From Asparagopsis taxiformis (lineage: Eukaryota > Rhodophyta > Florideophyceae > Bonnemaisoniales > Bonnemaisoniaceae), in contig JALQPE010003026.1 of assembly GCA_030407315.1 (NCBI GenBank), forward strand, positions 1 through 27,027: a DNA stretch of 27,027 nucleotides, in the 5' to 3' direction. Of this stretch, positions 1-10,240 are shown in pieces. The notes below the pieces were generated by a model, which did no database searches, was not told the DNA's origin, and saw only the letters and a program-made list of their open reading frames with translations. Numbering within the stretch: the first letter of the stretch is position 1; every line of letters begins with the position of its first letter. A program made the position numbers and the translations under genes.

Positions 1-540
1 TAAATCCCCTAATCCCCTAATCCCCTAATCCCCTAAATCCCCTAATCCCCTTAATCCCCTAATCCCCTAATCCCCTAATCCCCTAATCCCCTAATCCCCT
101 AATCCCCTAATCCCCTAATCCCCTAATCCCCTAATCCCCTAATCCCCTAATCCCCTAATCCCTAATCCCCTAATCCCCTAATCCCCTAATTCCCCTAATC
201 CCCTAATCCCCTAATCCCCTAATCCCTAATCCCTAATCCCCTAATCCCTAATCCCCTAATCCCCTAATCCCCTAATCCCCTAATCCCCTAATCCCTAAAT
301 CCCCTAATCCCCTAATCCCCTAATCCCTAATCCCCTAATCCCCTAATCCCCTAATCCCCTAATCCCCTAATCCCCTAATCCCCTAATCCCCTAATCCCCT
401 AATCCCCTAATCCCCTAATCCCCTAATCCCCTAATCCCCTAATAAAATCCCCTAAAAAAACCCCTAATAAATCCCTAATCCCTAAATCCCTAATCCCCTA
501 AAATCCCCTAATCCCCCTAAAAAATCCCCTAAAAAAAAAA
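1..540. repeat. Telomeric repeat tract, left chromosome end
   Basis: Nearly uninterrupted tandem repeats of CCCCTAAT (G-strand ATTAGGGG) run from base 1 to about 440. Occasional 7-bp (CCCTAAT) and 9-bp variants occur within them. From about 441 to 540 the units are degenerate, with extra A residues (CCCCTAAAAAAA-like), and end in an A-run at 531-540. The C-rich strand reads inward from the left edge, as expected of a left chromosome end. TTAGGGG-type repeats are known from some fungi and other eukaryotes, so the repeat alone does not fix the lineage. An interstitial telomere block is a less likely alternative because nothing precedes it in the window. Confidence 0.95.
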
Positions 541-3500
541 GCATTTCGCAGCGCCAAATCACTGGCAGCACACCTGAGTACTCATGATGGAGCCCATAAA
601 CTACCGATACATGTAACGACAGTGACTGCATCGTCCAAGAGTTTCTTAGTTCAGTCTATCATCCGGGAAATGGAAAAAATGGGGTGTCACTCTGGCATTG
701 ATTCGGCGAACGACTCAACCCTTACGAAATGTGTTGGTGGTACTTTTTCAACGCCAATGCATGATATGTACCGAAATGCTCCTGAGTCTCTCTCTAGTCT
801 ACATCATGGCTTAAATCCCATACCACATGTCCGTGTTCACAACGGATTTCAATGTTTCTGTTGCTCATTCTGTTCAATTGAGATCCCCATCCTCCAGAAG
901 CACCTTATCAAGGAACATGACATACCAATCAAGGAAGCGCTCATCAATGCTGGAAAATGTCCAGAAAAGTTGCTTCAAACTATTGGTCGAGGCCGGTTCC
1001 AGAAATTCTTTCCTGTTGTTTCTCTTCGTATTGCGGGTCACCAGTCTTCACTCCGACAAGATGAGACCAACAGAACTAAGATGAAATGCTCTCCTGATAC
1101 CGAGCAAGAGCGCTACAATGCGCCGGGGATCCAAGGCAGCCGGCCCTCCCCTTCTGCCCCCACTACTGTTGATCTTGTTTCCGCTATTCACTCTCAGATT
1201 CAATTCGGAAGGGGCACCCATGATGCTGAAGTGCATGCCGTTCAAAAAGGGTTTTCACTGCCTCTGCAAGACAGTGAGGGACAAAAGTCATTCTTACTCC
1301 ATAGATGCCCATTTGACGTAATGTTGGCCAATATGGGCTTCCGTAATATCCAAGACGTACCAATTCAGTTGACAGATAAACCGCGTTCCGAGTCTGAGGA
1401 CGCGATCGAAAACTCTATTCGAAACCATCTCAGAAGGTACGCTACTCACCTTTTCAATGAAGTATATCGTGATTCTGCTCCCAGCCTCCGCCGAATTGTT
1501 GCTCCGAGAGAGCAAACGGGAAGACATCAATCACGGATGTTCCACAAATGCTCTAAGGAATCTTCAGCTCGCACATACGCCGACCACATCGCTCGTCTGG
1601 TTTGCTTCACTACAAGACTCTACAAGAATGATAAGAAGCGATCATTAGAAAGTGTCCCAGATGTGGGCTTCAGAAACTTTGCATTGCCTGCCTTTGTGGA
1701 GCATCGCGTTGCACACTATGTTCAGCAGCTTGAAGGCCTCCCTGAAAGTGCACCAGCTTCGAAGCGTCAGAAGATGGATCAGAGCACGGATACAGTCAAT
1801 AGTGATCGAGTATGGAGCGCGAAGGACAACGCTTTGCATGAGCTGCTTTGTAGTCTGTTGATGGTCAACCTTAGCAAGGATTCCAATGATGAAATATCCA
1901 AATCTACCACTTCATCTACTTCTCTTGTAATTCATCAGTTTATTGCGACATTTTCGGTAGCAGAAGACTCACCCCCTGAGAAGAAGACTACTACTACAGG
2001 TCGTCGGTTCAAAAGATCTATGGAATTGTCTCCATTCCTCGCTGCATATGTTTATTTCTGTTCCATGTGTGGAATGGTTGAGTTGAAACGGGACGAGATT
2101 TTCCCAACCTTCCAGAAGCCTGGGGCTGCGCTAGACGTTTCTGCAGTTTTCAATGTCTCTCAGAATACTTCATTTTCTCTAGCTCGCTGGCTTCTCACGG
2201 AGTGCCAGTCAATTAATACGCATTCACGCCCACAGACAAATTTCATAGATTGCGTCCGTCATAAGCAATGTGCCATTGTGAACGGAAGTGAGATATCAGT
2301 AGACGATATTCGGAAGGCAGCTGAGAGCCTTTTGACAGAGGCTGATAATATGCTTCATGGTCCAGTTCTACATAACGCAACCGTGCCAGCAAACTATGAT
2401 ACACTCTTGGCCAATCTCATTGATGATTTCACAAATGCCGCAGAGGGTTTCTCGTTCCTCCAACTATCAGGATCTAGAAAATGGGCGGATGAAATGGCAG
2501 CTTTGCTACCAGATCATATAATTTCAAATGCGGTACTTTGCCATCAGTGGTTTACCCGAACTGATCATGATGATTCTGTGCCAATAGGTCAAATGACCGG
2601 TAATGATACGGAACAGTGGAAGCTCCGAAACTGTGCTGCTCAGAAATGGTTACAGGCAGTCTACAAGCTAAAAAAGGTCTTGTTCGTCTTGACACATATT
2701 CTTTCTGGCGGCACGGCGAGAGCCTCTGAGATTGAAACATATACATTCCAAAACAGTTCCACCAAGTTCCGGAATGTTTTCATCAGTCAAGGTGAGCTCT
2801 ATTTCATTTGTGACTATGGGAAGAGCGAATCTTTGCGAGGATGGCAGAAACCGATCGTGCGGGTAGTATCTGGTCAGCTTGCTACCCTCTGGATCCTGTA
2901 TTTCTCATGCGTTCGTCCCTGGGAATGTTTCGTAATAGGAAAAGTCAATCAACTTGTTTGCACCACTGCTCATAATATACATTTGTTCGCTGAAGACAAC
3001 AAACCACTCAAGGCTGATAAACTTCGGGTCATTTTCAATTCCATTCTTCAAGAGCAAGGTGTTAAGATCACTTTTCAAACTTATCGACATTGGCAAGCAG
3101 GAATAGTTCGTCGCTACGTTGGGAAGCAGCACCACAGTGTCTTATTCATGGCTATGGAAGAAGAAAAAGACGTACAAAGGGATGATGTGGAGTTGTTTTT
3201 CCCCTTGGATGAGCAATCAGGACATACCCATGCAACTGCCGAAAAGTTTTATGCCCGCTCAAGTTGCTTCCCCATTGGTGTTCAGCTGGAAAAAGTTACA
3301 GAATTCCGTGCAGCATCACTACAATGGGCGTCGTTCATCCTCAACAGACCTCCCCCTGATTGCATTTCAGAACAACCAAACCCAGGAGATGTAGTTGGGA
3401 ATTCGCGAGCTCCAGTCCAACACTCTACGAAACTTATTGCCGAAACTTTTTCCGAGTTACGATTGAGTTTGGAGAAAGAGATGGAAACCTTTGTCGAAGA

Positions 3501-4416
3501 AGTGAAGGATGATCTCGTTAGATTCTCAAAGAGAATTCGCGGTGTGGAGAGTGACAACCTCAATGCATATCCTGTCTCGCATAAAGACATAGCCTTCATT
3601 TATCAAATGGTTCAAAAAATTCGAGATTTATCTGGAGACCCCAATGGCCGCTTCAGAAGTCCTCTGCAGCTGTACACGACTATCGCAGTCCTTGATCGGG
3701 AAGATGACATCCTCATTATTATGCCGACAGGATCAGGGAAGTCTTATCTCTTCATCCTACCGAGTTTCATAGAACAAACGGCACCCATGCTGTGTCCCGG
3801 GCAGCTGAATCTCGTACAGCCGTTCACTATTGTTGTCCTTCCTCTGCTTGCACTAGTTCAAGATATGGTTAGGAGATGCACAAATATGGCAAAAAATCGA
3901 ATGGAGGTTCTCACCTGGGGTCAAAGAGGAAGGGCAAAGAGTAGAAGCGGAATTGGAGGTTTGATTATTATATCTGCTGAGCATGTGTTGACAACAGACT
4001 ATCAAGATGGAGACCCCAATGGCCGCTTCAGAAGTCCTCTGCAGCTGTACACGACTATCGCAGTCCTTGATTGGGAAGATGACATCCTCATTATTATGCC
4101 GACAGGATCAGGGAAGTCTTATCTCTTCATCCTACCGAGTTTCATAGAACAAACGGCACCCATGCTGTGTCCCGGGCAGCTGAATCTCGTCCAGCCGTTC
4201 ACTATTGTTGTCCTTCCTCTGGTTGCACTAGTTCAAGATATGGTTAGGAGATGCACAAATATGGCAAAAAATCGAATGGAGGTTCTCACCTGGGGTCAAA
4301 GAGGAAGGGCAAAGAGTAGAAGCGGAATTGGAGGTTTGATTATTATATCTGCTGAGCATGTGTTGACAACAGACTATCAAGATCTCGTTACATATTTGGT
4401 CTCCAGAAACGGCTAA
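541..4416 (+). pseudogene. Telomere-linked YR/RecQ helicase, 5' portion (truncated, frameshifted)
   Basis: The frame is open from 502 (inside the degenerate telomere) to a stop at 4414-4416; the first in-frame ATG is at 670. Translation from 541 starts with the second half of a C2H2 finger (F-x5-L-x2-H-x3-H); its cysteine half is missing where the telomere begins. A complete C-x2-C-x12-H-x4-H finger is encoded near 850-925. The middle resembles a tyrosine recombinase: Arg in TARASEI (2719), Lys in YGKSES (2821), Arg-His in TYRHW (3085), GH at 3220-3225 and a Tyr at 3250, nine residues after that His. A RecQ-type motor follows, with Walker A MPTGSGKSYL encoded twice because of a 375-bp duplication. 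The frame ends just before the DEAH box, which continues one base out of phase. Subtelomeric RecQ-like helicases are known in fungi (TLH/TLO-type). This copy looks dead as read; a sequencing indel is possible. The recombinase assignment is my inference. Confidence 0.8.
3634..4383 (+). repeat. 375-bp in-frame tandem duplication in helicase motor
   Basis: Bases 3634-4008 are repeated almost exactly at 4009-4383, with only a few substitutions seen (for example CGGG/TGGG, GTACAG/GTCCAG, CTGCTT/CTGGTT). The unit is exactly 125 codons, so it keeps the frame. It duplicates the GDPNGRFRSP...MPTGSGKSY...LTTDYQD segment, giving two Walker A boxes. Near-identity suggests a recent event, or possibly an assembly artefact. 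Confidence 0.93.
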
Positions 4417-6112
4417 GCCGAATTGTTGTCGACGAGGCACATCTCACCGTCCAGTGGTCTACTTTTCGGGAAGCAATGTTGGAATTGAGGCATTGTCTAA
4501 GGCCTGTTGCAAGCAATGTTTCAGTTCCTTGCATTATGATGAGCGCTACTGTTCCACCCGAAATGGAGCAAGCTGTGAAGCTTGCTCACGGAGCTCCTTT
4601 TGCAAAAACTGTAAGAACCTCCACTGCTCGAAACAACCTATCATTCCAAGTCGTGCGGTGTGAGACTTTGCCATTCAAACGCATATACAATACAATGATG
4701 GCTAAATCAATTTCTGTCCTCACTGAAGAGACTGAGAGATTATTTGAGAAAGCTGCGGAATCTACAGATTCGGCTGTGCTCTCACAGATAATTGTCTACT
4801 GTGGTACGCATGCAGTTGCAGACTTTCTTCACGAGGCGTGGCTCGAGAATTCGGCACTTCCCGCTTTCACTATTGGGCTTCGGTACCATTCTGGAATGAG
4901 TGCAGAGGAAAGAAGTGAAGTCATGAAGAGATGGTTCAATTACCAACATGAGGGGAGGGCAGTAATGATTGTGTTTTGTACTTCTGGTTTCGGAACTGGA
5001 ATAGATTCTCCGCATGTTCGCACAGTAATTCATGTTGGGGGATCCCGCTCTCTGGTTGAATATGCTCAAGAAAGTGGTAGGGCAGGGAGAAGTGGGTCTC
5101 CAGCTACATGTCTTGTGATATTCAACGCGAAGTATTTCCATACAGTCTTGAAACCGACGTGGGCTTCCTTCGGGAAAGATGAAATTAATGGCCATGCCAA
5201 CTATGGTGGCCATTTTGTGTCATGGGCTGAACAATCGGTTCAATGCCGTCGACAGCTTTTATATTCGGCAGTAGATGGATCTTCATCAGATATATGTGCA
5301 GTTCTTTCGGATGATTCTTCGGTTTGGTGCGATGTATGTAAGTTTACATTTCCTACCACTGAGCATGATACGCTTCGATTACCTTCAGACTGTCCAATTC
5401 GAGAATACAAGACAAAATCAGGCTCCCAGATTCATGGAGAGAAATGTGGAAGAGCCCCTCTCAAAATACAAGCTGAAACTAAGAATGCTACCAGAGCCAA
5501 GAACACCGGAGAAATACTTGGAAGCACGGTTTCGAGAGACATTTCATTCTGTTCTGCAACATCAAGAAAGGTTACAGCACAGATACATGAATTTCATCAG
5601 CGAATATCCAAGCTTTCTGGAAAGTGTATAGTGTGTATTGTCGAAAACAATGAATGGCATGATACGAAAAATTCCTGTCTGAAGAACAGATGCTTCCGAT
5701 GCCTTCTCCCAGGACATGACGCAGCAAAATGTCCCGCTCTAAGCTCATCCGCTATAGAATCCCACAAAATTTCATTGGGTATTCGTTTTCTCTGCTACGC
5801 ATGTCGCATGAATGAGTTCAAGGGTGAGCCGCTTCATAGGGACGGAGAGTTCGGATCGAGAAAGCGATGTCCGATTTTGGCGTCCCTTCATCTCTGTTTC
5901 CTGCTAGCTTCAAGATCTTCCAGTCGCAATGATCTCGAGCATGCCGAACCTGGGTACATTTGCTGGCCTCTGTTATTTCCCAAGCTCCGGGAAAACACGT
6001 CAATGCCGCTAAAGAATTGTTAGACTGGGCAACCTCTACCTCAACAAACGGCTCTCTGAATCTGATGGATGTTGTGAAGGTCTTTTTCAGTTTAAAGAAT
6101 TCTCCAGCCTAG
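4395..6112 (+). pseudogene. RecQ-type helicase, 3' portion (DEAH box to zinc knuckle)
   Basis: This continues the upstream gene one base out of phase. The new frame reads FGLQKRLSRIVVDEAHL from 4395 and stays open to 6023; its first ATG is at 4476. Helicase motifs follow in order: DEAH (II), MMSATVPP (III), IIVYCGT (IV), FGTGIDSPHVR (V) and QESGRAGRSG (VI), the last typical of RecQ. A cysteine-rich tail follows, including a CCHC-like zinc knuckle (C-x2-C-x4-H-x4-C) near 5690-5732 and a CDVCKF segment near 5328. At about 5880-5960 the coding signal appears to change frame again: another frame reads AKELLDWATSTSTNG... and closes at 6110-6112. That second break is less certain. With the 5' part this forms one degenerate helicase gene rather than two. 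Confidence 0.8.
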
Positions 6113-6437
6113 TCTAGTAGCTCAGGTAAATACAGAACTGTTGTGATTAACCTCTGCTGCGAATAAGCGCATAATACGTTGAATTACCACTTCTCTTCTC
6201 CCGACCGAGTCGAGAACACATTGGCAAAGTGCTGGTACTACAGGCCAAGTGGTAGGGACATGGCACATTTTTTAGCTTCAGCTCAGTGTCGCACAGCTCG
6301 TAGAGTAGAGCAAAGGCATGGTAGTCGAAGACCTCGTCTGCAATCAATTCTGCCGCAGAAAAAAAATTATCTAGTGAATTCTGATCAGTGCCTCCCCGCA
6401 AAGCGAATCTCGTCCAGAATATCGAAAAAATTAGGAA
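6113..6437. other. Junction between helicase relic and copia element
   Basis: No gene is supported here. A 3' LTR of the adjacent retroelement would be expected, but I cannot match this stretch to the sequence beyond the gag end, so no LTR is called. On the - strand, frames beyond the pol stop give coherent-looking fragments (GFDLDKIVIPNFFDILDE near 6465-6410, and an 84-codon frame at 6147-6401). These may be frameshifted remains of the element or of another gene. Confidence 0.35.
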
Positions 6438-9302
6438 TTACGATTTTGTCCAAATCAAAGCCGCATTGAATAATTTTCTTCTGCCACAAAAATTTGAAAA
6501 TCCATCAATCCAACATTCTAACGCATACTCCCTGAATGAAATATACCTAGTTGCATACAACTCAAATCCATTGTCTAGATTCACGTACATTACTCCATCC
6601 CGGCAAATGTCGTTCAACAATTGATACAATACAATGTTGCGCTTGGTGAGTGCATCGGAAATGTTGCTCGTACCCTTGATCCATCGCAATACATCAATTT
6701 CCTTAGACTCAAAACTATCACGTATCCTTTGGACAGTTTGTCGTAGCCGATAATCGCGACCTTCATGTAGCGTGGAGAGAGTGTCGAAGAGCCCCCGAGA
6801 ATCAACGTTTAAGTGCGATTGGAGGTTAGACTTGTTCAATAGAATACGCAAGCCCTGTCGAAGTGGGTATGTGCGGTCATCCGCATCGGCACATGCAAGT
6901 ATTTCTGCTCCAAACGAAGAATATGACACTCTTCTCTGTTTGTTGGAGAACCAATCTAAAGGATGGAACAGTGTGCCATTGGATTGTGGTAGTGCTAAAC
7001 CGCTGAATATTCCAGTCTGTCCATAGGTGTGACTGGACGAGATGTTGTACGCTGCATCGGAGAAAGTACATAGGAATGGGTCATTCTCTTCTGACTCATT
7101 TGGACACCTGAACTGAAGAGTGGGGCTCAGTCTGTAAATCTCCTTGACCATTGCATTTGCGTCAATTATTGCAGCCACTGTAAGCTTTCCAGACTTTTGC
7201 AACATTTTGCTCGTAACAAACGAAGCCGGAGGGAGTGCCCCTTTTCCTAGGAAGTTCAATGTTCCTGCAAGGTGAAGATATTTGTGAAGCTCTTCGTTCG
7301 TTGCAAAATGCTCTCTCTGTTTAGATCTTGTGCGACTGAGGAGTATAGGCTGTACTCTGGACATGTATTGTTGCATTGACAATAAAATCGTGCCATCACT
7401 CGTTTGCGAGATCTCCGTGCCATTAAACTTGATTGTTTCGTCAATAACAACAGTACCGATTTCGAATTGCGCTGTAGCACTGGCTACAAAATCTTTGACG
7501 TGCTGCAGACATCCTGAGACGAGAAAATCGTCTATAACTTTGACCACAAGTAACATTATGCAATTCGTATCATTGCGTTTGATGAATATCTGAGACAGTC
7601 CTGGAATCCTTTGAAATTGCATAGAACCTAGCAGCCACGATTCCGCTGTCAGTTGCCACTGTCTCCCTGCCTCAACAATACCATATGGTAATTTGCTGAG
7701 TTTCCAAAGTACTTTGCGTTTTGGGCTATTACGACAGGAATAATACTCTTTCGGTGGTCGAACGTACACTTGTCGGCGTATTGGGCCGCTCTGTAAATAT
7801 GCCTTCTTAACGTCAATCTTTCCGAGTCGAAATCCATGGTATGCAGCGGCAGATAGTAGTAGGCGAATTACAGTAAATTGTGCTGCGGATGAATCTTTCC
7901 GGACAAAGTCTTTTTCTTTGTCTTCGTTTCCATGCGCCACTATTCTTGCTTTCAGTTTCAATGTGGATTGCTCATCAGATTTGACCTTATATACCGTATG
8001 TGATCCGATTATATTGGCATTGGCCGGTGCAGAAGCTTCATCAACTTGTTCATATACATCCTTCCAGTTATCGAGTTCCGACTCGAATGCATTTTGTACA
8101 ATCCAGCTTGGTGCAAAGCTCAGTTTTGATGCTGTGACTTGTTGATGACCGATTACCTTGGTGATAGATTGTAATACTTGCTGCTCACTAGATTTCAGAG
8201 TGTCACCATGGGTTGGTGAGCATGTACTGGTGTTTCCAGCAATGTCAAGGTTTGGCTGTCCAGCACTGCGTCTGTAAGCTAGGAAAGTAGGTAGTTCTTT
8301 CTGTACACGTGGATAGGCTGTCCGGGTGTTAATATCGGAACTTTGTTCATGAGGTGGATGAGCTTCGCCAGCATCACTTGCATGATTATTAGGTTCTGGC
8401 TGTGTGTTGTGGGAGTCATGATCATCACCCCCCTCATCCTCCGAATGGGTCTCAGCAGTGCCAATACCGGCAATGTGCCTATGTAGCTGGTTGGCAGGAG
8501 CAATTCGTACATCTTCATAAGCCAATGATATGGTTGGACTCTTGCGATGGCGTTTCGCATGCACGATGTGGGGTAAAGCTTCCGTTACGACTAGAGGCTC
8601 CCAGCAATTGTTCTGGAGGTATGCATATATTTTGGTACCCCGTGGTAGGAGCTCGGAAGGGACAGTCTTGGGGGCCTTGGATGTCAGCAAGCGTTGCAGT
8701 GCTCGATGAGCGACTTGTGCTTGGTGCGCGCGCAGTAGTTCAGGAGAGATGATAGAGCCTCGCAGGCCGCACAAGCCTGGAGTGTATCCACGTGCTTGTT
8801 CAAATGAGCTGGCAAGTTTAGAGCCGCTGAATAAATTGCTTAGAAAACATGCACGAGCAATTATAGATGATACTGTAAGTTCGTCGTGATCTTTAGATAT
8901 ACGCTCCAGAATTATTCGCATTACACCATTCTTTCGTTCTACTGCTCCGACCTTATTGTGTCTGCGAGCTGGACGAGCTTCGAATGATATATCATGGCGA
9001 TGGAGCAGACGTTGGAACGGCCCTCGATTAAACTCCTGGTCACCGCTTAAAGTGGCGGGTGCTCCATGTCTGGATATCCAGGTGCGATCCAAAGAGGTTG
9101 CTGCATCTTCAAGATCTCTTGATGGAAGGGCTTCCATTTCAGAGTATCCGGTTCCCCGATCTCTCATGTGTAGTATAGTTCTTCGTATGCCACGTATTGT
9201 GGGGAAGAAAAAATCTACTTGCACAGACTGATTGAATGTCGAACAAATGTGACTGAGTGACACCTTGCGGGATGGTTCTGGACGGATGCTCTGTGTCGGA
9301 CC
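6438..9302 (-). mobile_element. Ty1/copia retroelement pol: integrase, reverse transcriptase, RNase H
   Basis: One frame is open from just after a stop at 9303-9305 to its own stop at 6438. It has no ATG near its start, consistent with expression as part of a gag-pol fusion. The integrase core shows the D-D-E triad in VQVDFFFP, LSGDQEF and AVERKNG, with the HNKVGAVERKNG block typical of copia integrases. The reverse transcriptase shows YKVKSD...LKARIVAHG, GKIDVKKAYLQ and the catalytic KVIDDFLVSG (DD codons at 7527-7532), where Ile replaces the common Tyr-Val context. RNase H signatures are TFSDAAYN, SSFGAEILA, NVDSRGLFD and DALTK. The order IN-RT-RH defines Ty1/copia. The upstream protease and the HHCC zinc finger of integrase are not visible in this frame or in the gag frame. 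Confidence 0.93.
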
Positions 9303-9705
9303 TTACACAGGTTTGTACGTTGTGATACGTGTTAAGTACACGGTCGATTGTTTCTAGTGGAGTTTCCCGCCCGATCATGTTTATGATTTGTTCCACCACG
9401 GCCTTCTCACGGTGTGTGTCAGCATCTAGTGATAAATTTCCCTTCACAATCTCATGGTCCAGAACGCTTTGATAGCTGTGGTGGAGTGCATTGTAGAGCA
9501 TGTAAGACAGTGTTGCTTGTGATGCCAAAGACTTTTTCTCGCCGACGCTGGCCCGTTTTGATATAAATGAAACCCATGCTGCAACATCACGGCGCCATTT
9601 CTGTCTGTCCTGTCCTGGCCTAAGTCCTGGGGCATCTTCCATTGAGGTAGCCTTCAAAGCTTCTGAGCCGCCCTTCAGCTGCAGATTCCTGCTTGCTGGG
9701 CCCAT
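9139..9705 (-). pseudogene. Shortened copia gag
   Basis: The start is taken as the ATG at 9703-9705 (MGPASRNLQLKGG); the frame is also open upstream to 9864, but without an obvious start. The product has a gag-like helical N-terminal part containing RQKWRRDVAAWVSF, a pattern seen in copia gag proteins. There is no CCHC knuckle and no protease DSG/DTG motif before the frame overlaps pol at 9139-9302. Pol lies in the +1 frame relative to gag. About 300 or more residues usually found between gag capsid and the integrase core are missing, so I infer an internal deletion. A programmed +1 frameshift could not restore those domains. Confidence 0.7.
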
Positions 9706-10240
9706 AACTGTGGAAATTCGGGAAGCTTTGCAAGCAGTAGTCGATGCAATTAGGGGATATGACGGGAGTTGGCAATCCAATAGCCACGAAGGCCGGGGTT
9801 CTCTGGGTTCTCTTCTGCTTCGGCTCTGCCTCTGCCTCCCACCCCTCGCACGACCGAGTCGCACTATTTATACTATTTCTACCTGGCTATCTATTGTGCC
9901 ACGGTTCGGTAGCAATGTCTTTCTATGCTCCATATGCTGCCATCATGGCGGCACATGGATGGTTGCTTCCATAATGTGCCTGCGTCTTGCAGACAGAGAT
10001 CTGAGCTGTGTCCACGTCATTGGTAGAAACACATTCTCATATATAAAAGTACCGAGATATGATCTCGTTTCTCTTTGTGCCACAGACATTGGACAGTTAC
10101 ATAAACTGCCATACGTAATGTACTACGTCATCGGGTGTATCTCTGTGTGTCCACGTGTGTTTGCACGTGGCACATTACAGCAGATGTGAGCTAACCATCT
10201 GGGTATAGCTGCACAAATTACCACAGCGATGACACACCAT
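9706..10240. other. 5' leader and possible 5' LTR of the copia element
   Basis: On the - strand this lies upstream of gag. It holds a TATA-like sequence (ACTTTTATATATG on the - strand, 10038-10050) that could be the LTR promoter. I could not find a matching direct repeat on the 3' side of pol or a clear tRNA primer-binding site, so LTR borders are not called. Open frames on the + strand here look like chance. Confidence 0.35.

Noticed and set aside
622..670. GTG at 622 as the helicase start
   Set aside because: GTG is not a usual eukaryotic start and the frame is open farther upstream; the first ATG is at 670 and the true start is probably lost.
4387..4406. A 20-nt GT...AG stretch whose removal would join the two helicase frames
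   Set aside because: Introns this short are known only from a few lineages, and removing it would delete residues (FGLQ) that fit the helicase well in the downstream frame. A single-base indel is simpler.
6147..6401. 84-codon - strand frame beyond pol as a separate gene
   Set aside because: Short, no known motif, and it sits where the element's 3' end should be; mentioned only as possible frameshifted remains.
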